DNA of 46,576 nt from Candidatus Woesearchaeota archaeon (lineage in GTDB: Archaea; Nanobdellota; Nanobdellia; Woesearchaeales; WJIZ01), in contig JAGVYS010000001.1 in NCBI GenBank assembly GCA_018303125.1, positions 69,886-116,461 of the forward strand, read 5' to 3'. Both the position numbers and the translations under genes were made by a program. A model generated the notes under the pieces. The model was not told where the DNA came from. It was given only the letters and a program-made list of their open reading frames with translations, and ran no database searches. Below, one piece after another: positions 35,856 through 44,696 of this stretch. Numbering within the stretch: position 1 is the first letter of the stretch; each line of letters starts with the position of its first letter.

Positions 35856-36122
35856 ATGTACGACCTAGAAGAGGAAAAAATAATAGCAAAGGTAAATGAG
35901 AAAAAGTGCAAGACAGTGCTTTTGCAGTTTCCTGACGGCCTAAAAACGCAGGCAGGGCACCTTGCCCATAAAATAGAGCAGGAAACAGGCGCTCTTGTTC
36001 TTATATGGTTCGGCTCAAATTTCGGGGCATGCGATTTGCCAATAGGCATAAAGTCGGTGAATATCGACCTTATAGTGGCTTTTGGGCATAATGTCTATGT
36101 CAAGGAGGTAAGGGGATGGTAG
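35856..36122 (+). CDS. dph2: Dph2, N-terminal fragment (frame 1)
   Basis: 88 residues of the diphthamide synthase Dph2, a non-classical radical SAM enzyme that modifies a histidine of elongation factor 2. LLQFPDGLK and SNFGACDLP (the first cluster cysteine) are diagnostic. The frame stops at TAG 36120 just after KEVRG, and the rest of the enzyme continues in the next frame from 36116. A single extra G in GGGG (36112-36115) would join them as KEVRGMVEFMLVPAYY. Confidence 0.82.
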   Translation: MYDLEEEKIIAKVNEKKCKTVLLQFPDGLKTQAGHLAHKIEQETGALVLIWFGSNFGACDLPIGIKSVNIDLIVAFGHNVYVKEVRGW

Positions 36123-36847
36123 AATTCATGCTCGTTCCCGCATATTATAAGGAAGAAGTAAGCCTTAGCAAGGAAGCCCTCTCGGCACTGGGAAATAAAA
36201 AGAACGTTGCGATTTTCGCAAGCGTCCAGTTCATAAAACTTGAAAAGGTAATAGCGCAACTGAAGGAAGCAGGCATAAAGGTAATATCAACACACGGCAA
36301 AAGAACATCTGGAAAATATCAGCTTCTAGGCTGTGACTGCTTCAATAATTCTTTCGCAGATAATGGAATGTTCAATGAGATAGATGCAATTCTCTATGTA
36401 GGCGATGGCATGTTCCATCCAAGGGCATTGCTCCTGGCGCAAAAGGGAATAGGAAAGAAAGTGCCGGTTATACTATATGACCCAATATCAAAAAGGACAA
36501 AGGAGATAAAATTTACGGATATAGAGCATGAAACAAGAAGGTACAGAGCTAACATGCTGAAATACTTAAGCGCAAGAACAATAGGCGTCTTGATTTCTGT
36601 TAAGCCTGGCCAGCAATATCTGAAATTGGCAATAGCACTCAAGGAAAAGGACAAGGACAAGCAAGTATATCTTTTCATTGATGATACTTTCAATTTTGCA
36701 AGCATGGAAAACTTCCCATTCATAGACGTATGGGTGAATACTGCATGCCCCAGAATAGGCTATGATGATTTCCTGAATATGCCAAGGCCGCTTGTTAACA
36801 TAAATGATGCCTTGGCTCCAGAGGAGGCATTGAGAAAATGCAGCTGA
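36116..36847 (+). CDS. dph2: Dph2, C-terminal part (frame 2)
   Basis: 243 residues holding the remaining Dph2 domains with the second and third cluster cysteines, LLGCDCFNN and NTACPRIGYDD. Together with the fragment before it, the total of about 330 residues equals a normal archaeal Dph2. ATG 36116 has AAGGAGGT ending 6 nt upstream, the best ribosome site seen here, so separate translation as a coupled second subunit is possible. An error or programmed frameshift is equally open. taw1 starts within its last 10 bases. Confidence 0.85.
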   Translation: MVEFMLVPAYYKEEVSLSKEALSALGNKKNVAIFASVQFIKLEKVIAQLKEAGIKVISTHGKRTSGKYQLLGCDCFNNSFADNGMFNEIDAILYVGDGMFHPRALLLAQKGIGKKVPVILYDPISKRTKEIKFTDIEHETRRYRANMLKYLSARTIGVLISVKPGQQYLKLAIALKEKDKDKQVYLFIDDTFNFASMENFPFIDVWVNTACPRIGYDDFLNMPRPLVNINDALAPEEALRKCS

Positions 36848-37860
36848 AGGAGTTTCAGGCAAAACAGCTGGAGAAGCAGCAGTACCGGCTTGTTGGAAAC
36901 CATAGTGCAGTCAAGGTATGCCATTGGACCAAGAAGATGATAAAGAACGAGGGAGGCTGCTACAAGTTTGTCTTTTATGGTATAAGGAGCCACCAGTGCA
37001 TGCAAATGACAACATCAATGTTCTGCGCAAACAGATGCACTTTCTGCTGGAGAGGCCAGAAGGCGCCTGTTTCAGAGGAATGGTACGGTCCTGTAGATGA
37101 GCCAGGCTGGATAATAGATGAGGCATTGAAAAAGCACATGTCTCTTCTTGCAGGCATGGGGGGGAACGATAAGGTCCCGCCAAAGATGATGAACGCATGG
37201 AAAGATGTAAGGCATGTCGCCCTTTCCCTGACAGGGGAGCCGATAACCTACCCAAGGATTGAAGAGCTTCTTGACGAGTTCCACAAAAGGAGAGCCTCAA
37301 CTTTTCTTGTGACAAATGCGCAATATCCGGAGCAGATAGAGAAGATAAAGAAGATTACGCAGCTCTATATTTCAGTTGATGCGCCTTCCAGAGATATGCT
37401 TAAAGAGATAGACAGGCCATTATTCGGCGATTATTATGAAAGGCTCATTAAGTCTCTTGAAGCAATGTCAAGGAAAAAATTCAGGAGGGCGATAAGGCTC
37501 ACAATAATAAAAGGGAAGAATGACGTGGATGTTGAAGGATACAAAAAACTCATAGAACTTGGCAGTCCGGATTTCATAGAAGTAAAGGGATATGTCCATG
37601 TAGGTTTCTCGGTATATCAGCTCAAGAAGGAGAATATGCCTTACCACGATTACGTCCTGGATTTTTCAAAGAAGCTTAAAGAAGTATTGCCTGGCTATGA
37701 GATAGTTTCAGAGCATAAGCCATCAAGGGTTGTTCTGCTGATAAAAAAGGAAGCAATGCCTTATAGGTTCATAGATTTCCAGAAGTTCTTCGAGCTTGCG
37801 TCAGCAAGTGAGCATGTTGATGCAACAGAATACGGCTCAACTAAGATGATGCCTAACTGA
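36838..37860 (+). CDS. taw1: Taw1/TYW1, wybutosine-pathway tRNA radical SAM enzyme
   Basis: 340 residues. Makes 4-demethylwyosine from m1G37 of tRNA-Phe using pyruvate. The radical SAM motif is CANRCTFC (Cys63, 67, 70), preceded by Cys28, Cys41 and Cys54, the ligands of the second Fe-S cluster. SLTGEPITYP and VTNAQYPEQI are further family motifs; the end DFQKFFELASASEHVDATEY is like that of Methanocaldococcus TYW1. Overlaps dph2 by 10 bases; both act on translation (EF2 and tRNA-Phe). Confidence 0.95.
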   Translation: MQLKEFQAKQLEKQQYRLVGNHSAVKVCHWTKKMIKNEGGCYKFVFYGIRSHQCMQMTTSMFCANRCTFCWRGQKAPVSEEWYGPVDEPGWIIDEALKKHMSLLAGMGGNDKVPPKMMNAWKDVRHVALSLTGEPITYPRIEELLDEFHKRRASTFLVTNAQYPEQIEKIKKITQLYISVDAPSRDMLKEIDRPLFGDYYERLIKSLEAMSRKKFRRAIRLTIIKGKNDVDVEGYKKLIELGSPDFIEVKGYVHVGFSVYQLKKENMPYHDYVLDFSKKLKEVLPGYEIVSEHKPSRVVLLIKKEAMPYRFIDFQKFFELASASEHVDATEYGSTKMMPN

Positions 37861-37866
37861 TTTTTT
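37861..37866 (+). terminator. T-run after taw1
   Basis: Six T's directly follow the taw1 stop codon, enough for an archaeal U-tract terminator. No hairpin precedes it. The rest of 37867-37950 shows no gene. Confidence 0.4.
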
Positions 37867-37952
37867 CTAAATCCAAACTTTCAAGCAGGCGGATGCAAAA
37901 CTGATTGAATATAGTGTAATATGAACTAGCGCAATAATAACATTTATACATT

Positions 37953-37982
37953 TTATGTATATACTAATATATGTGATGTAAT
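37953..37982 (+). promoter_or_regulatory. Promoter and ribosome site of relBE-like pair
   Basis: TTATGTATATAC (37953 on) lies about 26 nt before ATG 37983, and GTGATG lies 5-10 nt before it. Both point to 37983 as the original start, two codons before an in-frame TAA. Confidence 0.5.
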
Positions 37983-38027
37983 ATGGTATAAGCCGTAATA
38001 AATATCGATGAACGAACAAACAGGGTT
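37983..38027 (+). pseudogene. Interrupted 5' end of antitoxin gene (stop at codon 3)
   Basis: ATG GTA TAA GCC GTA ATA AAT ATC reads M-V-stop-A-V-I-N-I-D-E-R-T-N-R-V in frame with the ORF that follows. The recalled DUF2683 family starts MVQAVINIDERTNRVLN, so TAA replaces CAA by one base change. These codons encode the DNA-binding beta strand. Confidence 0.65.
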
Positions 38028-38210
38028 TTGAATATCGTGAAAGCCAAATTCGGCCTTAAAGACAAGTCTGAAGCCATAAATCTGGTTGTGTGTGAGTACG
38101 AGGAAAGCTCTCTTGAGCCGGAACTTCGCCCAGAATATAGGGCCAAGATGGTTAAGATTTTGAAGGGAAAGCATTTTTCTAGAGAGCAATTTGAAAAAGA
38201 GGCAGAGTAA
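38028..38210 (+). CDS. RelB-like/DUF2683 antitoxin, truncated remainder
   Basis: 60 residues from a TTG: NIVKAKFGLKDKSEAINLVV, then a C-terminal arm (RPEYRAKMVKILKGKHFSRE). This is the helical part of a ribbon-helix-helix antitoxin of the DUF2683 type plus the toxin-binding tail. The strand that contacts DNA lies upstream, behind an in-frame TAA. Restart at this TTG or GTG 38037 would leave a toxin-binding but DNA-blind antitoxin. Its stop overlaps the toxin start (TAATG). Confidence 0.7.
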   Translation: MNIVKAKFGLKDKSEAINLVVCEYEESSLEPELRPEYRAKMVKILKGKHFSREQFEKEAE

Positions 38211-38473
38211 TGTACAGTGATCTCTATAGTGAAGAGATAACTAGGAAGCTTGCCAAAATAAGGAAGAAGGATCCTGCGCATTATTCGAGAATCAGGAAAA
38301 AAATGGATTCAATTTCGGCAGAACCAGAGCACAGCTATAAATTTCTAGGCCATGATATGAAAGGTATCAACAGAGTTCATCTGGGTCATTTTGTACTGGT
38401 TTTTGCAGTATACCATAAAAACAAAACAGTTTCTTTTGAGGATTATGATCCCCATGATTATATATATGTATAG
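38210..38473 (+). CDS. RelE-type toxin
   Basis: 87 residues. A RelE/ParE fold: two helices (YSEEITRKLAKIRKKDPAHY, SRIRKKMDSI), then strands in YKFLGHDMKGINRVHLGHFV and VFAVYHKNKTVSFEDYDPHD. Basic residues on the strands and the FEDYDPHDYIY end suit a ribosome-dependent mRNA interferase. Translationally coupled to the antitoxin. Ends 10 bases before a convergent gene. Confidence 0.85.
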   Translation: MYSDLYSEEITRKLAKIRKKDPAHYSRIRKKMDSISAEPEHSYKFLGHDMKGINRVHLGHFVLVFAVYHKNKTVSFEDYDPHDYIYV

Positions 38474-38483
38474 AAGCAATAAT

Positions 38484-38810
38484 TTACATCTGGCCAAGAT
38501 TATTTATCTTTGCAGCAACAATGAAGTCATTCTCGCTTAGGCCGCTTATTGCATGTGTATACAATGTAAGATTTACTTTCCTATAATATATCAATATGTC
38601 AGGGTGGTGTCCCTCAGAATCAGCTATCTCAGCAACCTTGTTTACAAAATCAATTGATTTCATGAAACTTTCAAACTTGTAATCCTTAGAAAGCTTTCCA
38701 TCCTTTAGCTCCCATCCCTTTACTTCCTTGAGCATCTCCCTTGCCTTTCCGATTACTATAGGGGGCACTCCTCCCTCGCAAGGCACGCATTTCTTTTTAG
38801 AAATTTCCAT
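38484..38810 (-). CDS. phhB: Pterin-4a-carbinolamine dehydratase
   Basis: 108 residues. EGHHPDILIYYRKVNLTLYT then His86 and GLSENDFIVAAKI are the family signature, with the catalytic His68-His69-Pro70-Asp71. The enzyme dehydrates 4a-hydroxytetrahydropterin to recycle tetrahydropterin cofactors. It begins one base after the ilvD stop, so it is the last gene of the leu/ilv operon, an unexpected place. Two N-terminal cysteines (CVPC) may bind metal. It complements the folE-PTPS-SDR operon 3 kb away. Moonlighting forms of this family exist, so the role is inferred. Confidence 0.9.
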   Translation of the reverse strand: MEISKKKCVPCEGGVPPIVIGKAREMLKEVKGWELKDGKLSKDYKFESFMKSIDFVNKVAEIADSEGHHPDILIYYRKVNLTLYTHAISGLSENDFIVAAKINNLGQM

Positions 38811-38811
38811 T

Positions 38812-40494
38812 TTAGCTTGTTATTGCTCCCTTGCTTGCGCAACTGACCAATTTTGAATACTTGTACAAAGCACCATTTTTGTATTTTATTTCCTTTGGCT
38901 TCCAGCTTTTCATCCTCTTCTTTATCTCAACATCGCTTAGCTTTATGTCAAGCCTTTTTCTCTCTGAATCAATGGAGATTATGTCACCGTCCCTTACTGC
39001 AGCTATCGGTCCGCCTTCCTGAGCTTCAGGTGCAGCATGCCCTATGACCATGCCCCAGCTTCCGCCAGAAAACCTTCCGTCTGTTATAAGAGCAACATCC
39101 CTGTGCAATCCAAGCCCTGCAAGCGCCGATGTTGGTGCAAGCATCTCCCTCATCCCAGGCCCGCCTTTTGGGCCCTCATACCTTATGACAATTACATCCC
39201 CCTTTTTTATATCTCCTTTCAAAATTGATTTTAAGCAGCTTTCTTCGTCTTCGAATACCCTTGCAGGACCCTCGTGCTTTACAATGTTAAGGCCGCATGT
39301 TTTCAGGACAGCACCGTCAGGCACAAGATTCCCTTTCAGAACGCTTATAGGCCCAACTTCCTTCAAAGGCTTTTCTAAGGAATAAACAACATCCTGCCCA
39401 TCAAGCTTAACTTTTACATCCTTAAGGTTTTCAGCAACAGTTTTTCCAGTTACTGTCAGGCAATCTCCATGCAACAGGCCTTTATCAAGGAGCATTTTCA
39501 TTACCATCTGCACTCCTCCAACTTTTCCCAAATCTGTCATCACATATTTGCCTGCAGGCTTTAAGTTGCCTATAGTTGGCGTAGTGTCATGGAAATAATT
39601 GAATTCGTCAACTAAAAGCCCGACTTCTGCTTCCCTAGCAAGCGCAAGAAGATGTAAAACAGCATTTGTGCTGCCTCCCAATGCCATGACAACTCTTATC
39701 GCATTCTCAAAGGCGTTCCTTGTCATAATTTGCCTTGGAAGTATGTTCTTCTTTACCAGTACAACAAGAGCCTTTCCTGCTTCTTTGCACATCTCTTCCA
39801 TCTTTCTGTCTTCTGCAGGAAGCGAAGCATTCCCAGGCATGCACATTCCTAATGCTTCAATGGCAGATGCCATAGTATTTGCAGTATACATCCCGCCGCA
39901 TGCTCCTGCCCCCGGGCATGCATTGCACTCTATGCCCTGCCTTTCCTCCTCGCTTATCTTTTTGGCGGTAAAAGCTCCAACAGCTTCAAATGCAGAAACT
40001 ATGTCAACATCCTTTCCTTTATGCTTTCCGGGCTTTATGGTGCCACCATAGATGAAAATGCTGGGTATGTTGAGCCTTGCCATTGGCATAACGCTTCCCG
40101 GAATTGTCTTGTCGCAGCCTCCTATTGCAAGGATTGCATCAAACTGATGTCCTCTTGTCACAAGCTCTATTGTATCTGCAATAGCCTCTCTTGATATCAA
40201 TGAGCATTTCATTCCTTCATGCCCCATTGCTTCACCATCGGTAACAACGAAGGTATTATATTTTATTGGGAATCCGCCCGCATCAGAGATGCCTTTTTTC
40301 GCATGAATTGCAAGCTTGTCTAGATGCATATTGCACGGCGTAACTTCGCTTCCTGCAGATGCTACTCCAACAATCGGTTTCGAGAAATCCTCGTCCTTCA
40401 TGCCGATTGCACGAAGCATTGCCCTATTTGGCATTCTCTCTATTCCTTCTGTCATTAGGCTGCTTATCTTGTTTAGTTTGTTTTTTTCCATCAT
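38812..40494 (-). CDS. ilvD: Dihydroxy-acid dehydratase
   Basis: 560 residues, normal length. Converts dihydroxy acids to 2-keto acids in valine and isoleucine synthesis. Fe-S ligands appear in [16 protein letters not shown] and [31 protein letters not shown] is the C-terminal signature. Overlaps leuD by ATGA, and phhB follows within a base. Confidence 0.97.
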   Translation of the reverse strand: MMEKNKLNKISSLMTEGIERMPNRAMLRAIGMKDEDFSKPIVGVASAGSEVTPCNMHLDKLAIHAKKGISDAGGFPIKYNTFVVTDGEAMGHEGMKCSLISREAIADTIELVTRGHQFDAILAIGGCDKTIPGSVMPMARLNIPSIFIYGGTIKPGKHKGKDVDIVSAFEAVGAFTAKKISEEERQGIECNACPGAGACGGMYTANTMASAIEALGMCMPGNASLPAEDRKMEEMCKEAGKALVVLVKKNILPRQIMTRNAFENAIRVVMALGGSTNAVLHLLALAREAEVGLLVDEFNYFHDTTPTIGNLKPAGKYVMTDLGKVGGVQMVMKMLLDKGLLHGDCLTVTGKTVAENLKDVKVKLDGQDVVYSLEKPLKEVGPISVLKGNLVPDGAVLKTCGLNIVKHEGPARVFEDEESCLKSILKGDIKKGDVIVIRYEGPKGGPGMREMLAPTSALAGLGLHRDVALITDGRFSGGSWGMVIGHAAPEAQEGGPIAAVRDGDIISIDSERKRLDIKLSDVEIKKRMKSWKPKEIKYKNGALYKYSKLVSCASKGAITS

Positions 40495-41096
40495 TTGAAT
40501 CCCTTCACATAAGGCAGGCTATTTGCTTTTTTTTCAATGAGGCTCCTGCTCTGCAGCAATTCTGCCGTGGAGTCCCAAAGCCCATTAATGAGCGAATATC
40601 TTGATGCATCATTTATCTCTATGTTTAGGCTGAAATCGCCGTATTGGACTATGTTGTTTATCAAGTCAATCTTTATTACTGTATCTGGCTTCTCCTCTAC
40701 AAACATCATCAGGTTTTCTATGGCATCATATGGGGCAGTAACAGTGGGTATTCCCATTACAGCACAATTGCTAGCGAATATCTCAGCAAAGCTCTCTCCT
40801 ATTATTGCCTTTATGCCTGACCTTAATAGGGATTGCGGCGCATGCTCCCTTGATGAGCCACAGCCGAAATTCTTGTTAACTATCAATATCGAGCCTTTGA
40901 GAAACTTCTTTTCATTCATCGGGTGTTTCTTAGGCTTTTTCTGCTCATCAAAGCGCTCGTCATAAAATGCATATTTTCCAAGCCCTTCAAAAGTAACGCA
41001 CTTCATGAATCTTGCGGGAATAATCCTGTCTGTGTCTATATCATTCCCAGGCAAAGGTATGCCTTTCCCCTCGGCTATCTCTATTTTGTTAGGCAT
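40491..41096 (-). CDS. leuD: 3-isopropylmalate dehydratase small subunit, bacterial-like LeuD
   Basis: 201 residues. [20 protein letters not shown] and [15 protein letters not shown] are the key swivel-domain motifs. Archaeal LeuD is usually about 165 residues; this longer form with YAFYDERF is the bacterial type. Forms the enzyme with LeuC, whose gene it overlaps by 8 bases. Suggests that the operon has a bacterial origin; a tree would decide. Confidence 0.94.
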   Translation of the reverse strand: MPNKIEIAEGKGIPLPGNDIDTDRIIPARFMKCVTFEGLGKYAFYDERFDEQKKPKKHPMNEKKFLKGSILIVNKNFGCGSSREHAPQSLLRSGIKAIIGESFAEIFASNCAVMGIPTVTAPYDAIENLMMFVEEKPDTVIKIDLINNIVQYGDFSLNIEINDASRYSLINGLWDSTAELLQSRSLIEKKANSLPYVKGFK

Positions 41097-42477
41097 AATC
41101 CCTCACATCTACTATTTCACCGTTTATCGCAGCAGCTGCAACCATGGCAGGGCTCATCAAAATTGTCCTTCCTAAAGGAGAGCCTTGCCTACCTATGAAA
41201 TTTCTGTTTGAGGAAGATGCGCATATCTCTCTGCCCTTAAGCTTGTCAGGGTTCATGGCAAGGCACATTGAGCATCCGGCAGCCCTCCATTCAAATCCTG
41301 CATCAACGAATATTTTGTCCAAGCCTTCACTTACAGCCTGCTTTAAAACCTGCTTTGAGCCAGGAACAACAAAAGCTCTAACTTTGGCTTTCTTGCCTTT
41401 CACTATCCTTGCTGCTTCCCTTAAATCAGTTATCCTGCTGTTTGTGCATGACCCCACAAAAGCTACATCTATCTTTTTGCCATTTATTTTCTCTCCTTCT
41501 TTGAATCCCATGTGTTTAAATGCATGCGAGGCAGTAGCCTGCTCATGGACCGGAAGATCCTTTATCACTGGCATGCTCTGTGATATACCTATGGCTTGGC
41601 CAGGGTTTATGCCCCAAGTAACCATAGGCTCAATCTCGTCTGCATTTAGCTCTACTATGTCATCATATTCAGCATCTTTGTCAGAGGCTATAGATTTCCA
41701 GAATTCAACAGCAGCATCGAAGTTCTTCGGAGCATACTTCCTGCCCTTCAGGTAGTCAAAAGTGGTCTTGTCAGGATTTATGTATCCGCATCTTGCTCCT
41801 CCTTCTATGCTCATGTTGCAGATGCTCATCCTTGCTTCCATGCTAAGGTTGCTTATTGCTGTTCCAGCGTACTCATAAGCATAGCCTATTCCTCCTTTTA
41901 CACCTAGCATTTCAATTATCTTGAGTATAATGTCTTTTGAGTACACTCCCTTATGCAGCTTTCCTTTCACATCAATTTTCCTTACCTTTGGCTTGTCCAT
42001 TGCCATTGTCTGGGTAGCAAGCACATCCCTTATCTGCGAAGTACCTATTCCAAATGCTATGGCACCGAATGCACCATGAGTAGATGTATGCGAATCACCG
42101 CAAGCTATTGTCATGCCGGGCTGAGTTAAACCAAGCTCAGGCCCTATTACATGCACTATCCCTTGGTAATCTGAATCTAGCCCAAACAAAGATATTCCAA
42201 ACTCCTTGCAGTTCTTCTCAAGTGCTTTCATCATCTCTTCTGCAAGCTCATCTTGGAAAGGCCTTGTCTGGTTCTTTGTCGGGACTATATGGTCAACAGT
42301 AGCGAATGTCCTTTCAGGATACATCACTTTTAGGTTCCTCTCCCTCAACATATGGAATGCCTGCGGTGATGTGACCTCATGTATTAGGTGCAGCCCTATA
42401 AATATCTGGTCCTGCCCAGAAGGCAATTTCTTTACTTTGTGCATATTCCATACTTTGTCGAATAATGTGCTGCCCAT
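41089..42477 (-). CDS. leuC: 3-isopropylmalate dehydratase large subunit, bacterial-like LeuC
   Basis: 462 residues, aconitase fold. Starts [17 protein letters not shown], then [27 protein letters not shown] and [20 protein letters not shown]. Cluster ligands are in FVGSCTNSR and [10 protein letters not shown]. The length and N-terminus are those of bacterial LeuC; the archaeal form (HacA-like) is near 420. Isomerises 2- to 3-isopropylmalate in leucine synthesis. Starts 3 bases after ilvN. Confidence 0.96.
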   Translation of the reverse strand: MGSTLFDKVWNMHKVKKLPSGQDQIFIGLHLIHEVTSPQAFHMLRERNLKVMYPERTFATVDHIVPTKNQTRPFQDELAEEMMKALEKNCKEFGISLFGLDSDYQGIVHVIGPELGLTQPGMTIACGDSHTSTHGAFGAIAFGIGTSQIRDVLATQTMAMDKPKVRKIDVKGKLHKGVYSKDIILKIIEMLGVKGGIGYAYEYAGTAISNLSMEARMSICNMSIEGGARCGYINPDKTTFDYLKGRKYAPKNFDAAVEFWKSIASDKDAEYDDIVELNADEIEPMVTWGINPGQAIGISQSMPVIKDLPVHEQATASHAFKHMGFKEGEKINGKKIDVAFVGSCTNSRITDLREAARIVKGKKAKVRAFVVPGSKQVLKQAVSEGLDKIFVDAGFEWRAAGCSMCLAMNPDKLKGREICASSSNRNFIGRQGSPLGRTILMSPAMVAAAAINGEIVDVRDYA

Positions 42478-42480
42478 TTG

Positions 42481-42957
42481 TTATCGTGTGCTTATTCCAG
42501 TTATACCTGTCCTGCTTATATCCTCTATCTTGAAATTGGACATTTCTTTCAGGAACTCTCCTATCTTCTCAGGTTCTGCCATCATCTCTATTACAATATA
42601 ATTCTGCCCAGAGGATATTATTTCGAAGCCATATTTTTTTACATACCCTTCAATTTTTTCCTTGTCTTTTTTTTCAACAAGAAATTTTGCCAGGCACATC
42701 TCCCTGAAAAAAGAGGAGTTTTCAGGAAGTTCTCTTATCTCTATTACATCCAGGAGCTTGTCGCATTGCTTTTCAACTTGATAGAGCGTCTCATCATCAG
42801 CTTCAAGCGTGAAAACAATCTTGCTTACCCCCTGCTTCTGTGTCTTGCCTACTGTTATAGTGTCTATGTTATACCCCCTTCTGGAGAACATCCCTGTTAT
42901 CCTGTTCATTACTCCTGGCTCGTCTATGACAAGCATTTCTATTACATGCCTTTTCAT
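42481..42957 (-). CDS. ilvN: Acetolactate synthase small (regulatory) subunit
   Basis: 158 residues. An ACT domain begins at once: MKRHVIEMLVIDEPGVMNRI then TGMFSRRGYNIDTITVG, the valine-binding fold, followed by a second ACT-like half. I chose ATG 42957, overlapping the ilvB stop (ATGA); the frame is open 33 codons further upstream within ilvB, but that extension has no family likeness. Confers feedback control on IlvB. Confidence 0.95.
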   Translation of the reverse strand: MKRHVIEMLVIDEPGVMNRITGMFSRRGYNIDTITVGKTQKQGVSKIVFTLEADDETLYQVEKQCDKLLDVIEIRELPENSSFFREMCLAKFLVEKKDKEKIEGYVKKYGFEIISSGQNYIVIEMMAEPEKIGEFLKEMSNFKIEDISRTGITGISTR

Positions 42958-44696
42958 TTTTGCCTCTTGGCAAGCACATCCTGCCATGTCTGCTTGAAGA
43001 CAACATTTCCCATTATTATCTCTTTGAGAGATGATGATGGCGGCAACATTGGCCATATGCCTTCTTCCTTGTCAACCATAGTATCAACTATCATTGTCTC
43101 ATCTGATTTTATTGCATTTTTTATTGCTTCCCTGTACTCTGATTTCCTCGTTACAGTGATTCCGGGCAAATGATAGGCATTTGCCATTTTTTCAAAGCTC
43201 GGGTTCTTTGTAAAAGCCACTCCTGAATACCTCTTGTTCTGGAAGGTCTCTAGCCACTGCCTTACCATTCCGAGGTAGCTGTTGTTCATTATTATCGGGA
43301 CAACTTTTATCTGCTCTTCCTTTATTGTGGCAAGCTCCTGCGAAGTCATCTGGAAGCTTCCATCTCCGTCTATGTCAAAAACATTCACATCAGGCCTGGC
43401 AACTTTCGCTCCCATTGCACATGGAAGCCCATATCCCATTGTTCCTGCTCCACCACTGGTAAGCCATGTCCTGGGCTTGTTAAGCGTCAGGAAATGCTCT
43501 CCGAACATCTGGTGCTGCCCAACTCCTGTTGTAACTATATCATTCTCTTTTAGCATGCCTGACAATTCCCGCACGCAGAACGCTTGAGTAAGCCCGCCTT
43601 TCTTTACATCTCTTTCATGCTGGCTCTCCACAAGATGCTTTAATTCATTAAGCCTTTTTCTCCATTCACTGCTCCTGTTAGCTATCTTGCTGCCTTCATG
43701 CACAAGTATATTTGCCAATCCTATCATGCACTTCTTTGCATCTCCGATTACTGCAACAGCAGCCTTTACATTCTTGCTTATCTCAGCAGGGTCTATGTCA
43801 ATATGGATTATTTTTTTGCCTTCCTGGAAAACTTTAGTATCCCCTGTAACCCTGTCAGAGAATCTTGACCCTATGGCTATAAGCAAATCTGTATTTATTA
43901 TTGCATAATTTGCGTGCTCCTGGCCGTGCATTCCAGCAACACCCAAGCTTAAGGGATGTGTCTCCGGAAATACTCCTTTCCCCATTGTGGTTGTTGCAAT
44001 AGGGCAGTTTATAGTCTCAGCTAATGCCAAAAGCTCCTTGCTTGCATTTGAAGATATTACTCCTCCACCAGCCAATATAACTGGCCTTTCAGCCTTCAAA
44101 ATCAGCTCAGCAGCTTTCTTCAAGGCAAGCTTGTCAGGTTCAATCTTTAGCTTTAGTCCTATTACTTCAATATCCTTTACTATTGGCACATCAGCTTCAT
44201 TCAACTGTATGTCCTTAGGCAGGTCTATGTAAACAGGTCCTTGCCTTCCACTGCTTGCTATCTTGAAAGCCTTTGCTATAATCTCAGATATCTTCTTAGT
44301 GTTCCTTATCTGGAAATTATGCTTTGTTATTGGTGCTGTTATGCCTATTAAGTCAGATTCCTGAAATGCATCATTTCCTATTAGGCGTGTCGATACTTGT
44401 CCGCCTATTGCTACAATAGGGACGCTATCCATGTACGCATCAGATATTCCTGTAACTAGGTTTGTTGCACCAGGCCCAGAGGTGGCGACGCATACTCCTG
44501 TTTTCCCGCTCGCCCTTGCATAGCCTTCTGCAGCATGCGCTGCACCCTGCTCATGCCTAACCAGTATATTCCTTATTTCCTTCTTGTAATCATAAAGTGC
44601 ATCGTAAAAAGGTATGATTGCACCTCCATTTATCCCGAAAATAGTGTCAACTCCCTGCTTTAGCAGTGACTCTACAGCAATGTATGATCCTTTCAT
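42954..44696 (-). CDS. ilvB: Acetolactate synthase large (catalytic) subunit
   Basis: 580 residues, ThDP-dependent, first common step of valine, leucine and isoleucine synthesis. Catalytic Glu49 is in VRHEQGAAHAAEGYARASG; GPGATNLVTGI follows; the ThDP-Mg motif is GDGSFQMTSQEL...NNSYLGMVRQW. Full length. Overlaps leuA by ATGA upstream and ilvN downstream, so stoichiometry is set by translational coupling. Confidence 0.97.
   Translation of the reverse strand: MKGSYIAVESLLKQGVDTIFGINGGAIIPFYDALYDYKKEIRNILVRHEQGAAHAAEGYARASGKTGVCVATSGPGATNLVTGISDAYMDSVPIVAIGGQVSTRLIGNDAFQESDLIGITAPITKHNFQIRNTKKISEIIAKAFKIASSGRQGPVYIDLPKDIQLNEADVPIVKDIEVIGLKLKIEPDKLALKKAAELILKAERPVILAGGGVISSNASKELLALAETINCPIATTTMGKGVFPETHPLSLGVAGMHGQEHANYAIINTDLLIAIGSRFSDRVTGDTKVFQEGKKIIHIDIDPAEISKNVKAAVAVIGDAKKCMIGLANILVHEGSKIANRSSEWRKRLNELKHLVESQHERDVKKGGLTQAFCVRELSGMLKENDIVTTGVGQHQMFGEHFLTLNKPRTWLTSGGAGTMGYGLPCAMGAKVARPDVNVFDIDGDGSFQMTSQELATIKEEQIKVVPIIMNNSYLGMVRQWLETFQNKRYSGVAFTKNPSFEKMANAYHLPGITVTRKSEYREAIKNAIKSDETMIVDTMVDKEEGIWPMLPPSSSLKEIIMGNVVFKQTWQDVLAKRQK

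Noticed and set aside
42958-43056. Upstream extension of ilvN by 33 residues
   Set aside because: The ACT domain starts exactly at ATG 42957, which overlaps the ilvB stop; the extension lies within ilvB coding sequence and has no family likeness.
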